The notes: generated by a model from the sequence alone, not told the origin. Shown: positions 17,607 through 26,496, counted from the first letter of the stretch. The stretch is DNA of 64,000 bases from Mycolicibacterium malmesburyense (GCF_001050015.1 NZ_CVTB01000022.1:1-64000); one strand, 5' to 3'. Program-made: numbers and translations.

Positions 17607-18344
17607 TCAGCGCGCATAACGATCCACGAACCGGCGCAGAATGGTCTGCGGATACCGGACATCCCATTGGCGCACAGCCGATTTCAACACCTCTGCGGAT
17701 TCCGGCGGAAAGTAACCGTGGTCCTTGTAGACATCGATGCGGGTGATCAGGCCGTCGAGGTCGAGTTCGGGGTGGAACTGGGTGGCGTACACGTGCCGGC
17801 CCACCCGGAACGCCTGCACCGGACAGTCCGGTGACGACGCCAGGCGCACGACGCCCGGCGGAAGCGAGGTCGCGCCTTCGCGGTGCCCGCCGTAGGCGTC
17901 GAACACGTCGGGCACCTCGGCGAACAGGTCGTCGTCGCGGCCCGCGGAGGTGACGGTCACGGTGAGCCCGCCGACCGGTTCCGGATGGGTCCGGTCCACC
18001 GTCGCGCCGATCACCGTCCCCAGCGTGCCGACGCCGTAACAGCAACCGAGAAAAGGGAAATCGCGATCGACGATGCGCCCGATGAGCTCCAGCAGTTCCG
18101 ACTCGACCCGCAACTGCGTCACCGACTTCATGGCAGCCGGATCGCTGACGTTGTACGGCCCACCGCCCAAGATGATTCCGGACCAGTCGTCGAGGTCGAT
18201 GCGTCCCAGCGCCTCGTGGGTCAGCCGGATGCGCCGCAAGCCGGTGTCGTCGACGCCGGCGAAGCGCAGCATCGCCCGATACTCGTCCTCGGCGGCCTCG
18301 TCCTCACCGCGGATGGAGAGCAACAGAAACGGCGCAGACAGCAC
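17607..18344 (-). CDS. Class I glutamine amidotransferase-like protein
   Basis: About 245 residues. The class I GATase fold is shown by GGGPYNVSDP (oxyanion region), a nucleophile cysteine in FLGCCYGVG, and the His-x-Glu pair in QFHPELD. It resembles the stand-alone amidotransferase domain of GMP-synthase-like proteins, with no synthetase partner nearby. The ORF is open up to 18383, but that extension would encode the katG terminator hairpin. GTG 18344 (MLSAPFLLLSIRG) begins with family-like sequence and is preferred. It probably forms a unit with the hydrolase at 16917-17573. Possible roles are glutaminase or gamma-glutamyl hydrolase activity; not determined. Confidence 0.82.
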   Translation of the reverse strand: MLSAPFLLLSIRGEDEAAEDEYRAMLRFAGVDDTGLRRIRLTHEALGRIDLDDWSGIILGGGPYNVSDPAAMKSVTQLRVESELLELIGRIVDRDFPFLGCCYGVGTLGTVIGATVDRTHPEPVGGLTVTVTSAGRDDDLFAEVPDVFDAYGGHREGATSLPPGVVRLASSPDCPVQAFRVGRHVYATQFHPELDLDGLITRIDVYKDHGYFPPESAEVLKSAVRQWDVRYPQTILRRFVDRYAR

Positions 18345-18379
18345 GACACCCCGCGAGCCCGGTGAGCCCGCGGGGTGTC
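18345..18379 (-). terminator. Hairpin downstream of katG
   Basis: An 11-bp perfect stem, GACACCCCGCG (18345-18355) pairing with CGCGGGGTGTC (18369-18379), with a 13-nt loop. It lies 33 bp past the katG stop and ends at the base before the chosen GTG of the next gene. There is no strong U tract, which is common for mycobacterial terminators. It likely ends furA-katG transcripts. Confidence 0.7.
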
Positions 18380-18411
18380 GCATCTCGATATTGTGCGATC
18401 AGACTCGCCTG

Positions 18412-20658
18412 TTAATCCAGGTCGAACCGATCGTTGTTCATGACCTTCACCCAGGCAGCGACGAAGTCCTCGACGAACTTGTCCTTGCTGTCGTCCTGCG
18501 CGTAGACCTCCGCGATGCCGCGAAGCACCGAGTTCGATCCGAACACCAGGTCGTTGGCGGTGGCCGTCCACTTGAGCTGACCGCTCTTGCGATCGACACC
18601 CTCGTAGACGTTCTCGGCCGTGCCGGACTTCCACTCCGTGCTCATGTCGAGCAGGTTCGTGAAGAAGTCGTTGCTCAGCACACCCGGCCTGTCGGTGAAC
18701 ACGCCGTGCTTGCTGCCGCCGTGGTTGACGTTCAGCACCCGCAGGCCCGCGATCAGCACCGCGAGTTCCGGAGCGGTCAGATCGAGCATGTAGGCCCGCT
18801 CGACCAAAAGCTGCTCCAGCGGCGCCTTCTCGCCTGGGCGGACGAAATTGCGGAACCCGTCGGCGCGCGGTTCGAGCACCGCGAACGACTCCACATCGGT
18901 CTGCTCCTGAGAGGCGTCGGTGCGCCCCGGCGCGAAGTACACGTCGATCTCGAAACCAGCGTCGCGCGCGGCCTTCTCGACCGCCGCCGAGCCACCCAAC
19001 ACGATGACGTCGGCCAACGAGACCTTCTTGCCGCCGGACGCCGAACCGTTGAACTCCTGCTGGATGCGCTCGAGCACCGGCAGCACCTGCGCCAACTCGG
19101 TGGGCTCGTTGGCTTCCCAGTTCTTCTGCGGCTCCAGCCGGATCCGGGCACCATTGGCTCCACCACGCTTGTCGGTGCCGCGGAAGCTCGACGCCGACGA
19201 CCACGCGGTCTTGATCAGCTGTTGCAGGCTCAGGCCCGAGTCGAGCAACTTGGACTTGAGCGCAGCGATGTCGGCCTCGTCGACCAGTTCGTGATCGACC
19301 GCCGGCACCGGGTCCTGCCAGATCTCCTGCTTCTCGGGGATCCACGGCCCGAGGTAGCGACTGACCGGCCCCATGTCGCGGTGCATCAGCTTGAACCACG
19401 CCTTGGCGAAGGCCGCGTCCATTTCCTCGGGATGGTCGAGCCAGCGGCGGGTGATCTTGCCGTAGATCGGGTCCTCCCGCATCGACATGTCGGTGACGAG
19501 CATCGTCGGCTTGCGCGGCGGCCCGCCGAACGGGTCCGGGATGATCGCCTCGGCATCCTTGGCCTCGAACTGCCACGCGCCGGTGGGGCTCTTGGTCAGC
19601 TCGTATTCATAGCCGTACAGGTTTTGCAGGTAGGCGTTGCTCCACTCGGAGTTGGTGCCCGTCCAGATGACCTCGAGACCGCTGGTGACGGTGTCACCCG
19701 CCTTGCCGGAGCCGAACGGGCACTTCCATCCCAGGCCCTGCTGCTCGATCGGGGCACCTTCCGGCTCGGGGCCCATGCCCTCATCGGGGCCGGCGCCGTG
19801 CGTCTTGCCCAGGGTGTGGCCACCGACGATCAACGCGGCCGTCTCCTCGTCGTTCATCGCCATCCGGCCGAACGTCTCCCGGATGTCGTGCGCGGCAGCC
19901 AGCGGATCCGGCTTGCCCTCGGGGCCTTCCGGGTTCACGTAGATCAGGCCCATCGTGGTCGCGCCGAACGGCTCGGCCAGTTTGCGCTCGCTTTCGTTGG
20001 TCCCGCCATACCGCTTGTCGGTGCCCAGCCAGGTGTCCTCCTGACCCCACAGCATCTCCTCGGGCTCCCAGATGTCCTCGCGACCGAACGCGAATCCGGC
20101 CGTCTTGAACCCGGACTGCTCGAGGGCGGCATTGCCGGCGTACGCGATCAGGTCGGCCCAGGAGATCTTGTTGCCGTACTTCTGCTTGATCGGCCACAGC
20201 AGCCGACGCGCCTTGTCCAGGTTGGCGTTGTCGGGCCAGCTGTTGAGCGGGGCGAAGCGCTGCGCGCCCTGGCCCGTCCCGCCGCGGCCGTCGAAGATGC
20301 GGTAGGTGCCCGCGGCATGCCAGCTCATCCGGACGAACAGGCCCGCGTAGTTGCCGTAGTCGGCCGGCCACCAGTCCTGCGAGGTCTGGATGAGCTCGAT
20401 GACGTCGCGCTTGAACGCCTCGACGTCGAGCTTGGCGAACTCCGCGGCGTAGTTGAAGTCAGGGCCGAGCGGGTTACCCTTCTCGTTCTGCTTGTGCAGC
20501 ACCGAGACGTCAACCTGTTCAGGCCACCAGTCCCGGTTGGTCAGCGGAGCGTGCGCTTTCGGCTTCGGCGAATCGATCGCCGGATTCTCGCTTTCGCTGT
20601 CACTCGCCGTCTTGGAGTCGGCGTGCGGTGGGCGAGCGTCGGATGTATCAGATGACAC
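18412..20658 (-). CDS. katG: Catalase-peroxidase KatG
   Basis: 748 residues, full length, two peroxidase-like domains. It removes hydrogen peroxide and organic peroxides in the cytosol and in mycobacteria activates isoniazid. Distal haem residues are R110, W113 and H114 ([10 protein letters not shown]). W113 with Y240 (GLIYVNPEG) and M266 (GRMAMND) would form the Met-Tyr-Trp adduct needed for catalase activity. The proximal haem ligand is H281 (GGHTLGKTH). Ser326 in DTVTSGLEV corresponds to Ser315 of M. tuberculosis KatG, the main isoniazid-resistance site, here in the susceptible form. The N-terminus has an acidic, disordered extension (residues 1-35). furA lies immediately upstream (33 bp) and probably co-transcribes with it. 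Confidence 0.98.
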   Translation of the reverse strand: MSSDTSDARPPHADSKTASDSESENPAIDSPKPKAHAPLTNRDWWPEQVDVSVLHKQNEKGNPLGPDFNYAAEFAKLDVEAFKRDVIELIQTSQDWWPADYGNYAGLFVRMSWHAAGTYRIFDGRGGTGQGAQRFAPLNSWPDNANLDKARRLLWPIKQKYGNKISWADLIAYAGNAALEQSGFKTAGFAFGREDIWEPEEMLWGQEDTWLGTDKRYGGTNESERKLAEPFGATTMGLIYVNPEGPEGKPDPLAAAHDIRETFGRMAMNDEETAALIVGGHTLGKTHGAGPDEGMGPEPEGAPIEQQGLGWKCPFGSGKAGDTVTSGLEVIWTGTNSEWSNAYLQNLYGYEYELTKSPTGAWQFEAKDAEAIIPDPFGGPPRKPTMLVTDMSMREDPIYGKITRRWLDHPEEMDAAFAKAWFKLMHRDMGPVSRYLGPWIPEKQEIWQDPVPAVDHELVDEADIAALKSKLLDSGLSLQQLIKTAWSSASSFRGTDKRGGANGARIRLEPQKNWEANEPTELAQVLPVLERIQQEFNGSASGGKKVSLADVIVLGGSAAVEKAARDAGFEIDVYFAPGRTDASQEQTDVESFAVLEPRADGFRNFVRPGEKAPLEQLLVERAYMLDLTAPELAVLIAGLRVLNVNHGGSKHGVFTDRPGVLSNDFFTNLLDMSTEWKSGTAENVYEGVDRKSGQLKWTATANDLVFGSNSVLRGIAEVYAQDDSKDKFVEDFVAAWVKVMNNDRFDLD

Positions 20659-20691
20659 AGCGTTCCTTCCGGTGGGTTGTTTGGGCTGTGA

Positions 20692-21147
20692 TCACGGTTG
20701 TGATCGGGAAACTTTCGCTGCCGAGCAGTCAGGGCACAGGCCCCAATAGATGACCTCGGCCTCGTCGAGCACGAAACCGTCCAACGCGCCCTCGGGGTCC
20801 GACGGCGTCAGGCAGGGCGTGTCGCCGACGGCACAATCGATATCGGCGATGACGCCGCACGACCGGCACACCACGTGATGATGGTTGTCGCCGACGCGCG
20901 ATTCGTAGCGCGCGACCGAGCCGGACGGCTGAATCTTGCGCACCAGCCCCGCGCTGGTGAGCGCGGCGAGCACGTCGTAGACCGCCTGCCGCGACACATC
21001 AGGCAGCGCGCGGCGCACTGCGCCGAAGATCGTCTCGGTATCGGCGTGGGGGTTGCCGTAAACCGCCTCCAGCACCGCGAGCCGCGGGCGGGTCACGCGC
21101 AGGTCGGCAGCGCGCAGCCGCTCCGCGTAATCAGGCGTGCAAGACAC
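20692..21147 (-). CDS. furA: Ferric uptake-family regulator FurA
   Basis: 151 residues. N-terminal winged helix (RPRLAVLEAV and VSRQAVYDVL), then the dimerisation domain with HHH 89-91, C94/C97 (HVVCRSCG) and C138/C141 (CPDC), the structural zinc cysteines. In mycobacteria FurA represses the furA-katG operon and is relieved by peroxide. The start is GTG 21147, placed exactly at the expected transcription start 7 nt after the -10, so the mRNA is probably leaderless, as known for mycobacterial furA. katG follows 33 bp downstream. Confidence 0.97.
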   Translation of the reverse strand: MSCTPDYAERLRAADLRVTRPRLAVLEAVYGNPHADTETIFGAVRRALPDVSRQAVYDVLAALTSAGLVRKIQPSGSVARYESRVGDNHHHVVCRSCGVIADIDCAVGDTPCLTPSDPEGALDGFVLDEAEVIYWGLCPDCSAAKVSRSQP

Positions 21148-21182
21148 GTTGCCAATATGCTCCGTTTTCTGGAATCAGTCAA
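21148..21182 (-). promoter_or_regulatory. furA promoter and FurA-box region
   Basis: On the minus strand, -35 TTGACT (21182-21177) and -10 CATATT (21159-21154) are separated by 17 bp. The intervening AT-rich GATTCCAGAAAACGG matches the position and character of the known mycobacterial FurA operator between the promoter elements. The -10 is 6 bp before the GTG of furA, leaving no leader or ribosome-binding site. Confidence 0.8.
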
Positions 21183-21421
21183 GACTTGGTTTCTACGGCG
21201 TGTCACGGAATTTCCGATGATGTTGCTGTCGTCGCCGAAGCGCCTCGTTACCAAGGATTTTGGAGATCGCGCGGCGCGCCGACCCCGTTTTCGAGCATGA
21301 ATCGTGACTGGGTGCGCTGGTACCCTTCGGTGGCTGCCGGGGTCTGAGGTCAGGGGAGGACCCACCCGGCGAGATCGAGCGATACCCACGAAAAGCTACG
21401 GACTTCCGCGAAGAGAGTGTT
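21183..21421. other. Divergent intergenic region, furA / acyltransferase
   Basis: Holds the furA promoter at its left edge and presumably the acyltransferase promoter. No RNA gene or convincing small ORF is seen. The purine run GAAGAGAG just before GTG 21422 can serve as its ribosome-binding site. Confidence 0.5.
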
Positions 21422-22639
21422 GTGCGCACCGGAGAAATCAAGGCCCTTTCCGGCCTGCGCATCATCGCCGCGGTATGGGTGGTGCTGTTCCATTTCCGCC
21501 CGCTACTAGAGGAGTCATTCCCCGGGTTCCGCTCGGCATTCGCCCCGCTGCTCAACTGCGGCGCTCAAGGCGTCGACCTCTTCTTCATGCTCAGCGGGTT
21601 CGTGCTGACCTGGAATTACCTCGATCGCATGGGGCCGTCGTTCGAGTGGCGAGCGACCCTGCGCTTCCTGTGGCTGCGACTGGCCCGCGTGTGGCCGGTG
21701 TACCTGGTGACGATGCATCTGGCGGTGCTGTGGATCATCTTCACGCTGCAGGTCGGCCATGTTCCGTCGCCGGCGGCCGAGACGCTGACCGCGACGAACT
21801 ACCTGCGTCAGGCGCTGATGATCCAGCTGTGGTTCGTGCCCTATTTCGACGGTTCCAGCTGGGACGGGCCCGCGTGGTCGATCAGCGCGGAGTGGCTGGC
21901 CTATCTCCTGTTCGGCGTTCTGATCGTGGTGATCTTCCGCGTCGCCCGGTCGACGCGGGCGCGGGGCCTGATCGTGCTGGCCTTCGTGGCCGTGATGCCG
22001 CCGATCCTGCTGCTGCTGGCCACCGGCCAGTTCTACACGCCCTGGAGCTGGCTGCCGCGCATTGTCATGCAGTTCACGGCGGGTGCGCTCATCGCCGCGG
22101 CGGTCCGCAAGCTCGACCCGAGCGATCAGGCTCGGCGCGTCGCCGGGTATGTCGCACTCTTGCTCGGCATCGCGATCGTCGCGATCCTCTACCGGCTCGA
22201 CGCGCATCCGCTGCCGAAGATCGTCGACGGCGCCGGACTGGTCGATGTGCTGTTCGTGCCCCTGCTGTTCACCCTGGCCATCGGGGCCGGCTCCGTGCCG
22301 TGGCTGCTGTCGCGACGACCGGTGGTTTACCTCGGACATGTCTCCTTCAGCCTGTACATGGTTCACGAATTGGTGCACACCACCTGGAACTGGATGGTGG
22401 AGCAATTCGGGCTGAGGCTGACAACAGACGTCACAGGCAAGTCCATAATGGTTGCCTTGTTTGGCGCCGCGCTGATCGGCGCGGTCATGCTGTACCACTT
22501 CGTCGAGGAGCCTGCCCGGAAATGGATGCGCAGCATGATGAACGGTCCCACCGCGCCGTCCACGGAGGCACCGGGCAGATTGCACACCGTTCACCGTTCG
22601 CGCGAACGGTCGGAGGTGATGTCGGCCCGCGCGGGGTGA
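21422..22639 (+). CDS. Acyltransferase-3 family membrane protein (OafA/YrhL-like)
   Basis: 405 residues, about ten hydrophobic segments. The family start EIKALSGLRIIAAVWVVLFH carries the conserved first-helix Arg and catalytic His. QGVDLFFMLSGFVL, DGPAWSISAEW and LYMVHE are further AT3 motifs. These enzymes transfer acyl groups from the cytosol to sugars or lipids outside the membrane. GTG 21422 is chosen because MRTGEIKALSG begins the family. The stop overlaps the start of the SGNH lipoprotein (GTGA), so the two are coupled. Many AT3 proteins carry an SGNH domain fused at the C-terminus; here it is a separate lipoprotein. Acceptor unknown (glycolipid or polysaccharide inferred). Confidence 0.9.
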   Translation: MRTGEIKALSGLRIIAAVWVVLFHFRPLLEESFPGFRSAFAPLLNCGAQGVDLFFMLSGFVLTWNYLDRMGPSFEWRATLRFLWLRLARVWPVYLVTMHLAVLWIIFTLQVGHVPSPAAETLTATNYLRQALMIQLWFVPYFDGSSWDGPAWSISAEWLAYLLFGVLIVVIFRVARSTRARGLIVLAFVAVMPPILLLLATGQFYTPWSWLPRIVMQFTAGALIAAAVRKLDPSDQARRVAGYVALLLGIAIVAILYRLDAHPLPKIVDGAGLVDVLFVPLLFTLAIGAGSVPWLLSRRPVVYLGHVSFSLYMVHELVHTTWNWMVEQFGLRLTTDVTGKSIMVALFGAALIGAVMLYHFVEEPARKWMRSMMNGPTAPSTEAPGRLHTVHRSRERSEVMSARAG

Positions 22640-23376
22640 GCAGGCATGCCGCACCCGCGTCGGCGCGATCCCACGCCGCGACACTCAGAAGCGTGGTGAC
22701 GATCGCGCTGGCGGTCGCCATTCTGGTGGTCACCGGCTGCCAGCAGGCGAAGTTCATGCAGCACAGGGAGATCGACCCGCTCGCGTTCGCGGTCAACCGC
22801 ATCGCGGTGATCGGCGATTCCTATACGACGGGTGGGCCGGAGGGCGGGCTCGGTGAGAAGTCCTGGACCACGCAGGCCTGGCAGATCTTGGCCGAGCAGG
22901 GCTTGTCCACCACCGCCGACGTCGGCGCCGAGGGCGGTGCGGGATACGGCACGCGAGGCAACCGGGGCAGCATTTTCGAGGATCTGACCGCGGCGACAGT
23001 CAAGCCCGACGACACGTTGGTGGTGTTCTACGGCTCGCGAAACGACCAGCACGTCGACCCGGCACAGTTGTCGGTCCTCGTCTACGGCACGTTCGTGTTG
23101 GCACGGCGCATCGCGCCGTCGGCGCAGTTCCTGGTGATCGGGCCGCCGTGGCCGACCGCCGACGTCCCCGCCACCATCGTCCGCATCCGCGACACGCTGA
23201 AATACCAGGCGGACCTGGCGGGCGCCACGTTCGTCGACCCGATCGCCCTCCGGTGGTTCGTCGACAGACCCGAGCTGATCGGCCCCGACGGCGTGCATCC
23301 CACCGACGCAGGCCACACGTACATGGCGGAAAAGATCGCACCCTTGATCGGCGCGCAACTGCCGCGGCACGTCTGA
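22636..23376 (+). CDS. SGNH/GDSL hydrolase lipoprotein
   Basis: 246 residues. A hydrophobic signal (residues ~19-34) ends in lipobox VVTGC with Cys35, so it is anchored outside the membrane. SGNH blocks: GDSYTTGG (Ser62), GAGYG, GSRND (block III Asn) and DGVHPTDAGH (catalytic Asp and His). GTG 22636 overlaps the acyltransferase stop by 4 bp and fits the signal peptide. The long upstream reading frame in this phase is only the shadow of the acyltransferase. It probably works with the acyltransferase as esterase or transferase on the same acylated envelope product. Confidence 0.88.
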   Translation: MSRHAAPASARSHAATLRSVVTIALAVAILVVTGCQQAKFMQHREIDPLAFAVNRIAVIGDSYTTGGPEGGLGEKSWTTQAWQILAEQGLSTTADVGAEGGAGYGTRGNRGSIFEDLTAATVKPDDTLVVFYGSRNDQHVDPAQLSVLVYGTFVLARRIAPSAQFLVIGPPWPTADVPATIVRIRDTLKYQADLAGATFVDPIALRWFVDRPELIGPDGVHPTDAGHTYMAEKIAPLIGAQLPRHV

Positions 23377-23397
23377 TTCGTCCTATCGTTGCTGATC

Positions 23398-24747
23398 GTG
23401 CAACTAGGTGGGCGCCTGTTCCAGCTGCTGTCCCGCGTGATGTCGCTGCGCATCATCGTGATCGTCGCGGCGTTGTCGGTGGTCGCGCTGGTGATCACGC
23501 TCGGTGCGTGGGTGTGGTTCGGCGTCACCAACGACCAATACAGCCAGCTGGACCGTCGCCTCGACTCGGTGAGCAGCCTCGGCGACATCAGCGAGCTGCT
23601 GCGCACCGCACAACAGGCCGACCTCAACCCGCCGATACCGGACGGGGGGCTGGTGCGCACCGCCCGCGTCGACGGCATCACCGTGTCCATACCGGAGAAC
23701 ATCGTGCTGCCGGAGTTCCCGGTCGGGTACGCCGACACCACCATCGACGGCGTCCAGTACCGGGTTCGCACGTTCACCGCCGGCGAGGCGTTGATCGCGA
23801 TCGGCGCGCCGCTCGCCGAGACGCAGCGCCGCATCGACGAGTTGCACCGGCGGGTCTTGCTGATCTGCGGCGGTGTCATCGTCGGCACCGTCCTCGTCGG
23901 CTGGGTGATGTGGTCGATCATGATCAACCCGTTCCGGTTGCTGGCCCAGCAGGCGCGTGCGATCAACGCGCAGTCCAAACCCGAAGAGGTCCAGGTGCGC
24001 GGGGTTCAGGAGGCCGTCGAGATCGCCGAGGCCGTCGAGGGCATGCTCGCCCGCATCGGCGACGAGCAGCAACGGACAAGGGCGGCACTGGAATCCGCAC
24101 GCGACTTCGCCGCTGTGGCCTCACACGAACTTCGCACACCGCTGACCGCGATGCGCACCAATCTCGAGGTGCTGTCCACCCTGGAGATGGCCCAAGAACA
24201 GCGCAAGGAGGTGATCGCCGACGTCATGCGCACACAGAGCCGCATCGAGGCGACGCTCACCGCGCTGGAGCGGCTCGCGCAGGGCGAACTGACCACCGTC
24301 GACGACTTTGTTCCGGTCGACGTCACCGAGCTGCTCGACCGGGCCGCGCACGACGCGATGCGCAACTACCCCGGGCTGAAGGTGTCGTTGTCGTCCTCGA
24401 AGACGGTGCACATGGTCGGGCTGCCCGCGGGCCTGCGCCTCGTCGTCGACAACGCGATCACGAACGCGATCAAACACGGCGGTGCCACCGAAATCCGATT
24501 GGGCGCAGTCGCTTCCGGTGAAGGTGTGCAAATCACCATCGACGACAACGGATCTGGGATACCCGAGGACGAACGCGCCGCGGTGTTCGAGCGGTTCTCC
24601 CGCGGCTCGACGGCGGCGCGGTCCGGGTCGGGGCTGGGCTTGGCCCTGGTGGCCCAGCAGGCCGAGCTGCACGGCGGGACCGCCGCGATGGAGTCCGGCC
24701 CGCTCGGCGGGGCCCGACTGGTGTTGCGGCTGCCCGCCCCGAGCTGA
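23398..24747 (+). CDS. PrrB-like sensor histidine kinase without an adjacent response regulator
   Basis: 449 residues from GTG 23398 (TTG 23389 is also open). It has two membrane helices (residues ~15-40 and ~155-180) flanking a ~110-residue external sensor, then HAMP, HisKA with SHELRTPLTAMRTN (phospho-acceptor His ~243), and HATPase with DNAITNAIKHGG, DDNGSGIPEDE and SGSGLGLAL. The kinase half closely resembles mycobacterial PrrB (RDFAAVASHELRTPL, ALERLAQGEL). PrrB normally follows prrA in an operon; here no response regulator is seen on either side, with the SGNH lipoprotein upstream and an SRPBCC gene downstream. It may be a paralogue acting on a distant PrrA-like regulator. The sensor region is less similar. 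Confidence 0.88.
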   Translation: MQLGGRLFQLLSRVMSLRIIVIVAALSVVALVITLGAWVWFGVTNDQYSQLDRRLDSVSSLGDISELLRTAQQADLNPPIPDGGLVRTARVDGITVSIPENIVLPEFPVGYADTTIDGVQYRVRTFTAGEALIAIGAPLAETQRRIDELHRRVLLICGGVIVGTVLVGWVMWSIMINPFRLLAQQARAINAQSKPEEVQVRGVQEAVEIAEAVEGMLARIGDEQQRTRAALESARDFAAVASHELRTPLTAMRTNLEVLSTLEMAQEQRKEVIADVMRTQSRIEATLTALERLAQGELTTVDDFVPVDVTELLDRAAHDAMRNYPGLKVSLSSSKTVHMVGLPAGLRLVVDNAITNAIKHGGATEIRLGAVASGEGVQITIDDNGSGIPEDERAAVFERFSRGSTAARSGSGLGLALVAQQAELHGGTAAMESGPLGGARLVLRLPAPS

Positions 24748-24765
24748 GCTGGCTACCATCCTCAA

Positions 24766-25197
24766 ATGGCCAAGCTCGAATTGTCCCGTCAACTCACGTT
24801 GAGTCCGCAGCACGCATGGGAGCACGTTTCGGATCTCAATGCGCTGGGGGACTGGCTGGTCATGCACGAAGGCTGGCGTGGCGAGCTGCCCGGTGAGCTG
24901 TCCGTCGGCACTACGATCGTGGGGGTCGCCGGGGCCAAGGGGTTGCGCAACCGCGTCACCTGGACCATCGAGAAGTTCGAACCGCCGAGGCTGATCGAGG
25001 TCACCGGCAAGGGTGTCGGCGGAACAAAGTACGGGCTGCGGATGAAGGTCGCGCCGATCGAAACCGGTTCGGCGTTCACGCTCACGCTGAATCTTGGAGG
25101 AGCACCGCTTTTCGGGCCCATCGGCGCGACGGCGGCACGCGCGGTCAAAGGCGACATCGAGCGTTCGATCCGCAGATTCGAAGAACTCTACGGCTGA
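24766..25197 (+). CDS. SRPBCC-fold protein resembling Rv0910
   Basis: 143 residues. Start motif MAKLELSRQLTLSPQHAWEH, the WRGELPGEL and NRVTWTIEKFEPP strands and C-terminal GPIGATAARAVKGDI match mycobacterial Rv0910-like SRPBCC proteins of about 144 residues. Rv0910 has been described as the toxin partner of the small antitoxin Rv0909. No Rv0909-like ORF is seen next to this gene, so a toxin role cannot be claimed; a lipid-binding role is equally possible. It follows the kinase gene by 18 bp and may be co-transcribed. Confidence 0.8.
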   Translation: MAKLELSRQLTLSPQHAWEHVSDLNALGDWLVMHEGWRGELPGELSVGTTIVGVAGAKGLRNRVTWTIEKFEPPRLIEVTGKGVGGTKYGLRMKVAPIETGSAFTLTLNLGGAPLFGPIGATAARAVKGDIERSIRRFEELYG

Positions 25198-25563
25198 CGA
25201 TTCGGTCCCAAATTGCCGACGCGATGACTGAACTGACGGTCGTAGACATCTCGGCCACCACCAGCCCCTGAGCCTCGAACTCGGACTGACGACGTAACCC
25301 CACTCGTCGGCACACTTGCTGGCCAGCAAAGTCTTGATCTTGTCGATCAGGGAAAAACATCCGCGTAACTTGCGGCAACCGCTACTCGAGCTTTCGATGG
25401 AGTTAATTAGCTTCGCTGCATCTAGCTGCGGAAACATGAAAACCTGCGGCGATTTCGGAAATTTATTGTTGATCATGCTCACACCTGGGTACGTCTGACC
25501 ACATCAATGTTGTCCAGGTCACTCGGCGGCAGCAACGTCGAAGTGCGCACCCGGGAGAGAGCC
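25198..25563. other. Intergenic region upstream of the repeat-protein gene
   Basis: About 366 bp, visibly less GC-rich than its neighbours, especially 25390-25480 (runs such as gagttaattagc and ggaaatttattg). It probably contains the promoter of the repeat-protein/M50 pair. GGGAGAGAG just before ATG 25564 is a good ribosome-binding site. No RNA gene or convincing ORF is recognised. Confidence 0.5.
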
Positions 25564-26496
25564 ATGAGTACACAGGGACTGACGCCAGAAGAAATCGCAG
25601 CCGAGGTGGCCACCGTGCTACCAGACAAAGAGGTCGTCTCCATACTCGACCTCAACGTCGACGTGGACGTCTTCCTCGACGTTGCCTCGCCGATCGATCT
25701 CGCCGTTGCGGCGCAGCTCAACGTGGCAGCGCCGATCGACGCGGCGGCCGCTGCCAACGTGCTGTCCGAGGGTTCAACGGCCGGTGCCTTGGTAGAACAG
25801 TCGGCCGACGTAAACCAGATTCTCGCGGCCGACGCGACGGCGATCTCCACTCAGGACAGCGGCATCGACCAGACCGACGAGGCCGACGGCGATCCGGCCC
25901 CGCCGCCCCCGGACGACGGCGGGACGGTCGAGGTCGGAGATCTGGCCACGCTCGAGGGCCCCCTGCTCAACGTCAACGTGAACGTCGACCTCGACACCGA
26001 CCTGGCGGCGCCCATTGCCGGCGCAGTGGCGGCGAACGCGAACGTCGCGGCGCCAATCAGCGCCGCCGTGGCGGCCAACGTGCTGTCCGTCGATTCCGAG
26101 GCGGACGCCCTCTCCTATCAGGACGCCGTGGTCAACCAGGAACTGAGGGGCGAGACCTACGCGGGTGCGGACCAGACGTCCGAGATATTGCAGGGAACCA
26201 GCCAACCCGACGAAGGTGACCCAACGAGTGGCACTGAGGTGATTTCGTCAGCCGGCTCCACCGGTGACTCCACCAGCAGTTCCTTGAGTGGTTCGACCGG
26301 CAGCACCAGCACCGGTGACAGCACAAGCGGCGCGGACACCAGCGGCGGCATCTCGAGTGGCGGTGACAGCTCCGGCGGTGACAGCGCCTCGGGTGGCAGC
26401 AGTGACAGCGGTTCGGGTGGCAGCAGTGGCGGCAGCTCGGGTGGCAGCAGCGGCGGCAGCTCGGGTGGCAGCAGCGGCGGCGGTTCCGCCGGCTGA
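25564..26496 (+). CDS. Ala/Asn/Asp-rich two-repeat protein with Ser/Gly tail; proposed partner of the M50 protease
   Basis: 310 residues from ATG 25564 (purine-rich RBS). There is no cleavable signal peptide: it starts MSTQGLTPEEIAAEVATVLP. Two copies of a ~75-residue unit follow (residues ~28-105 and ~133-215). Each has an NVDVD-type acidic strand, an alanine-rich APIDAAAAANVLS core, and a Q-D/N segment (VEQSADVNQ, SYQDAVVNQ). A PPPPDD linker separates them. Residues ~220-310 are a Ser/Gly/Thr low-complexity tail ending in GSAG. The family is not one I can name. The M50 gene starts 35 bp downstream and has the same style of tail, suggesting one operon and a substrate or partner relationship. 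The N-terminal ~25 residues could be a leader recognised by the PqqD-like domain of that protein (inference). Confidence 0.8.
   Translation: MSTQGLTPEEIAAEVATVLPDKEVVSILDLNVDVDVFLDVASPIDLAVAAQLNVAAPIDAAAAANVLSEGSTAGALVEQSADVNQILAADATAISTQDSGIDQTDEADGDPAPPPPDDGGTVEVGDLATLEGPLLNVNVNVDLDTDLAAPIAGAVAANANVAAPISAAVAANVLSVDSEADALSYQDAVVNQELRGETYAGADQTSEILQGTSQPDEGDPTSGTEVISSAGSTGDSTSSSLSGSTGSTSTGDSTSGADTSGGISSGGDSSGGDSASGGSSDSGSGGSSGGSSGGSSGGSSGGSSGGGSAG
26391..26485 (+). repeat. 24-bp coding tandem repeat (Ser/Gly tail)
   Basis: Unit tcgggtggcagcagcggc plus ggcagc (24 bp) is repeated about four times, nearly perfect over the last three copies. It encodes SGGSSGGS in the tail of the repeat protein. 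Copy number is likely to vary by slippage. Confidence 0.8.

Noticed and set aside
18073..20655. 860-codon open frame on the plus strand opposite katG
   Set aside because: It is the shadow of katG and the amidotransferase gene in GC-rich DNA. It has no family sequence and overlaps two certain genes completely.
21304..22635. 5' extension of the SGNH hydrolase frame over the acyltransferase gene
   Set aside because: The extension is out-of-phase acyltransferase DNA. GTG 22636 with a signal peptide is the real start.
24766..25197. Toxin of an Rv0909/Rv0910-type toxin-antitoxin pair
   Set aside because: The protein is Rv0910-like, but no antitoxin-like ORF lies beside it, so only the SRPBCC call is made.
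26391..26485. CRISPR-like array
   Set aside because: The repeats are contiguous, have no unique spacers and are coding (Ser/Gly tail).
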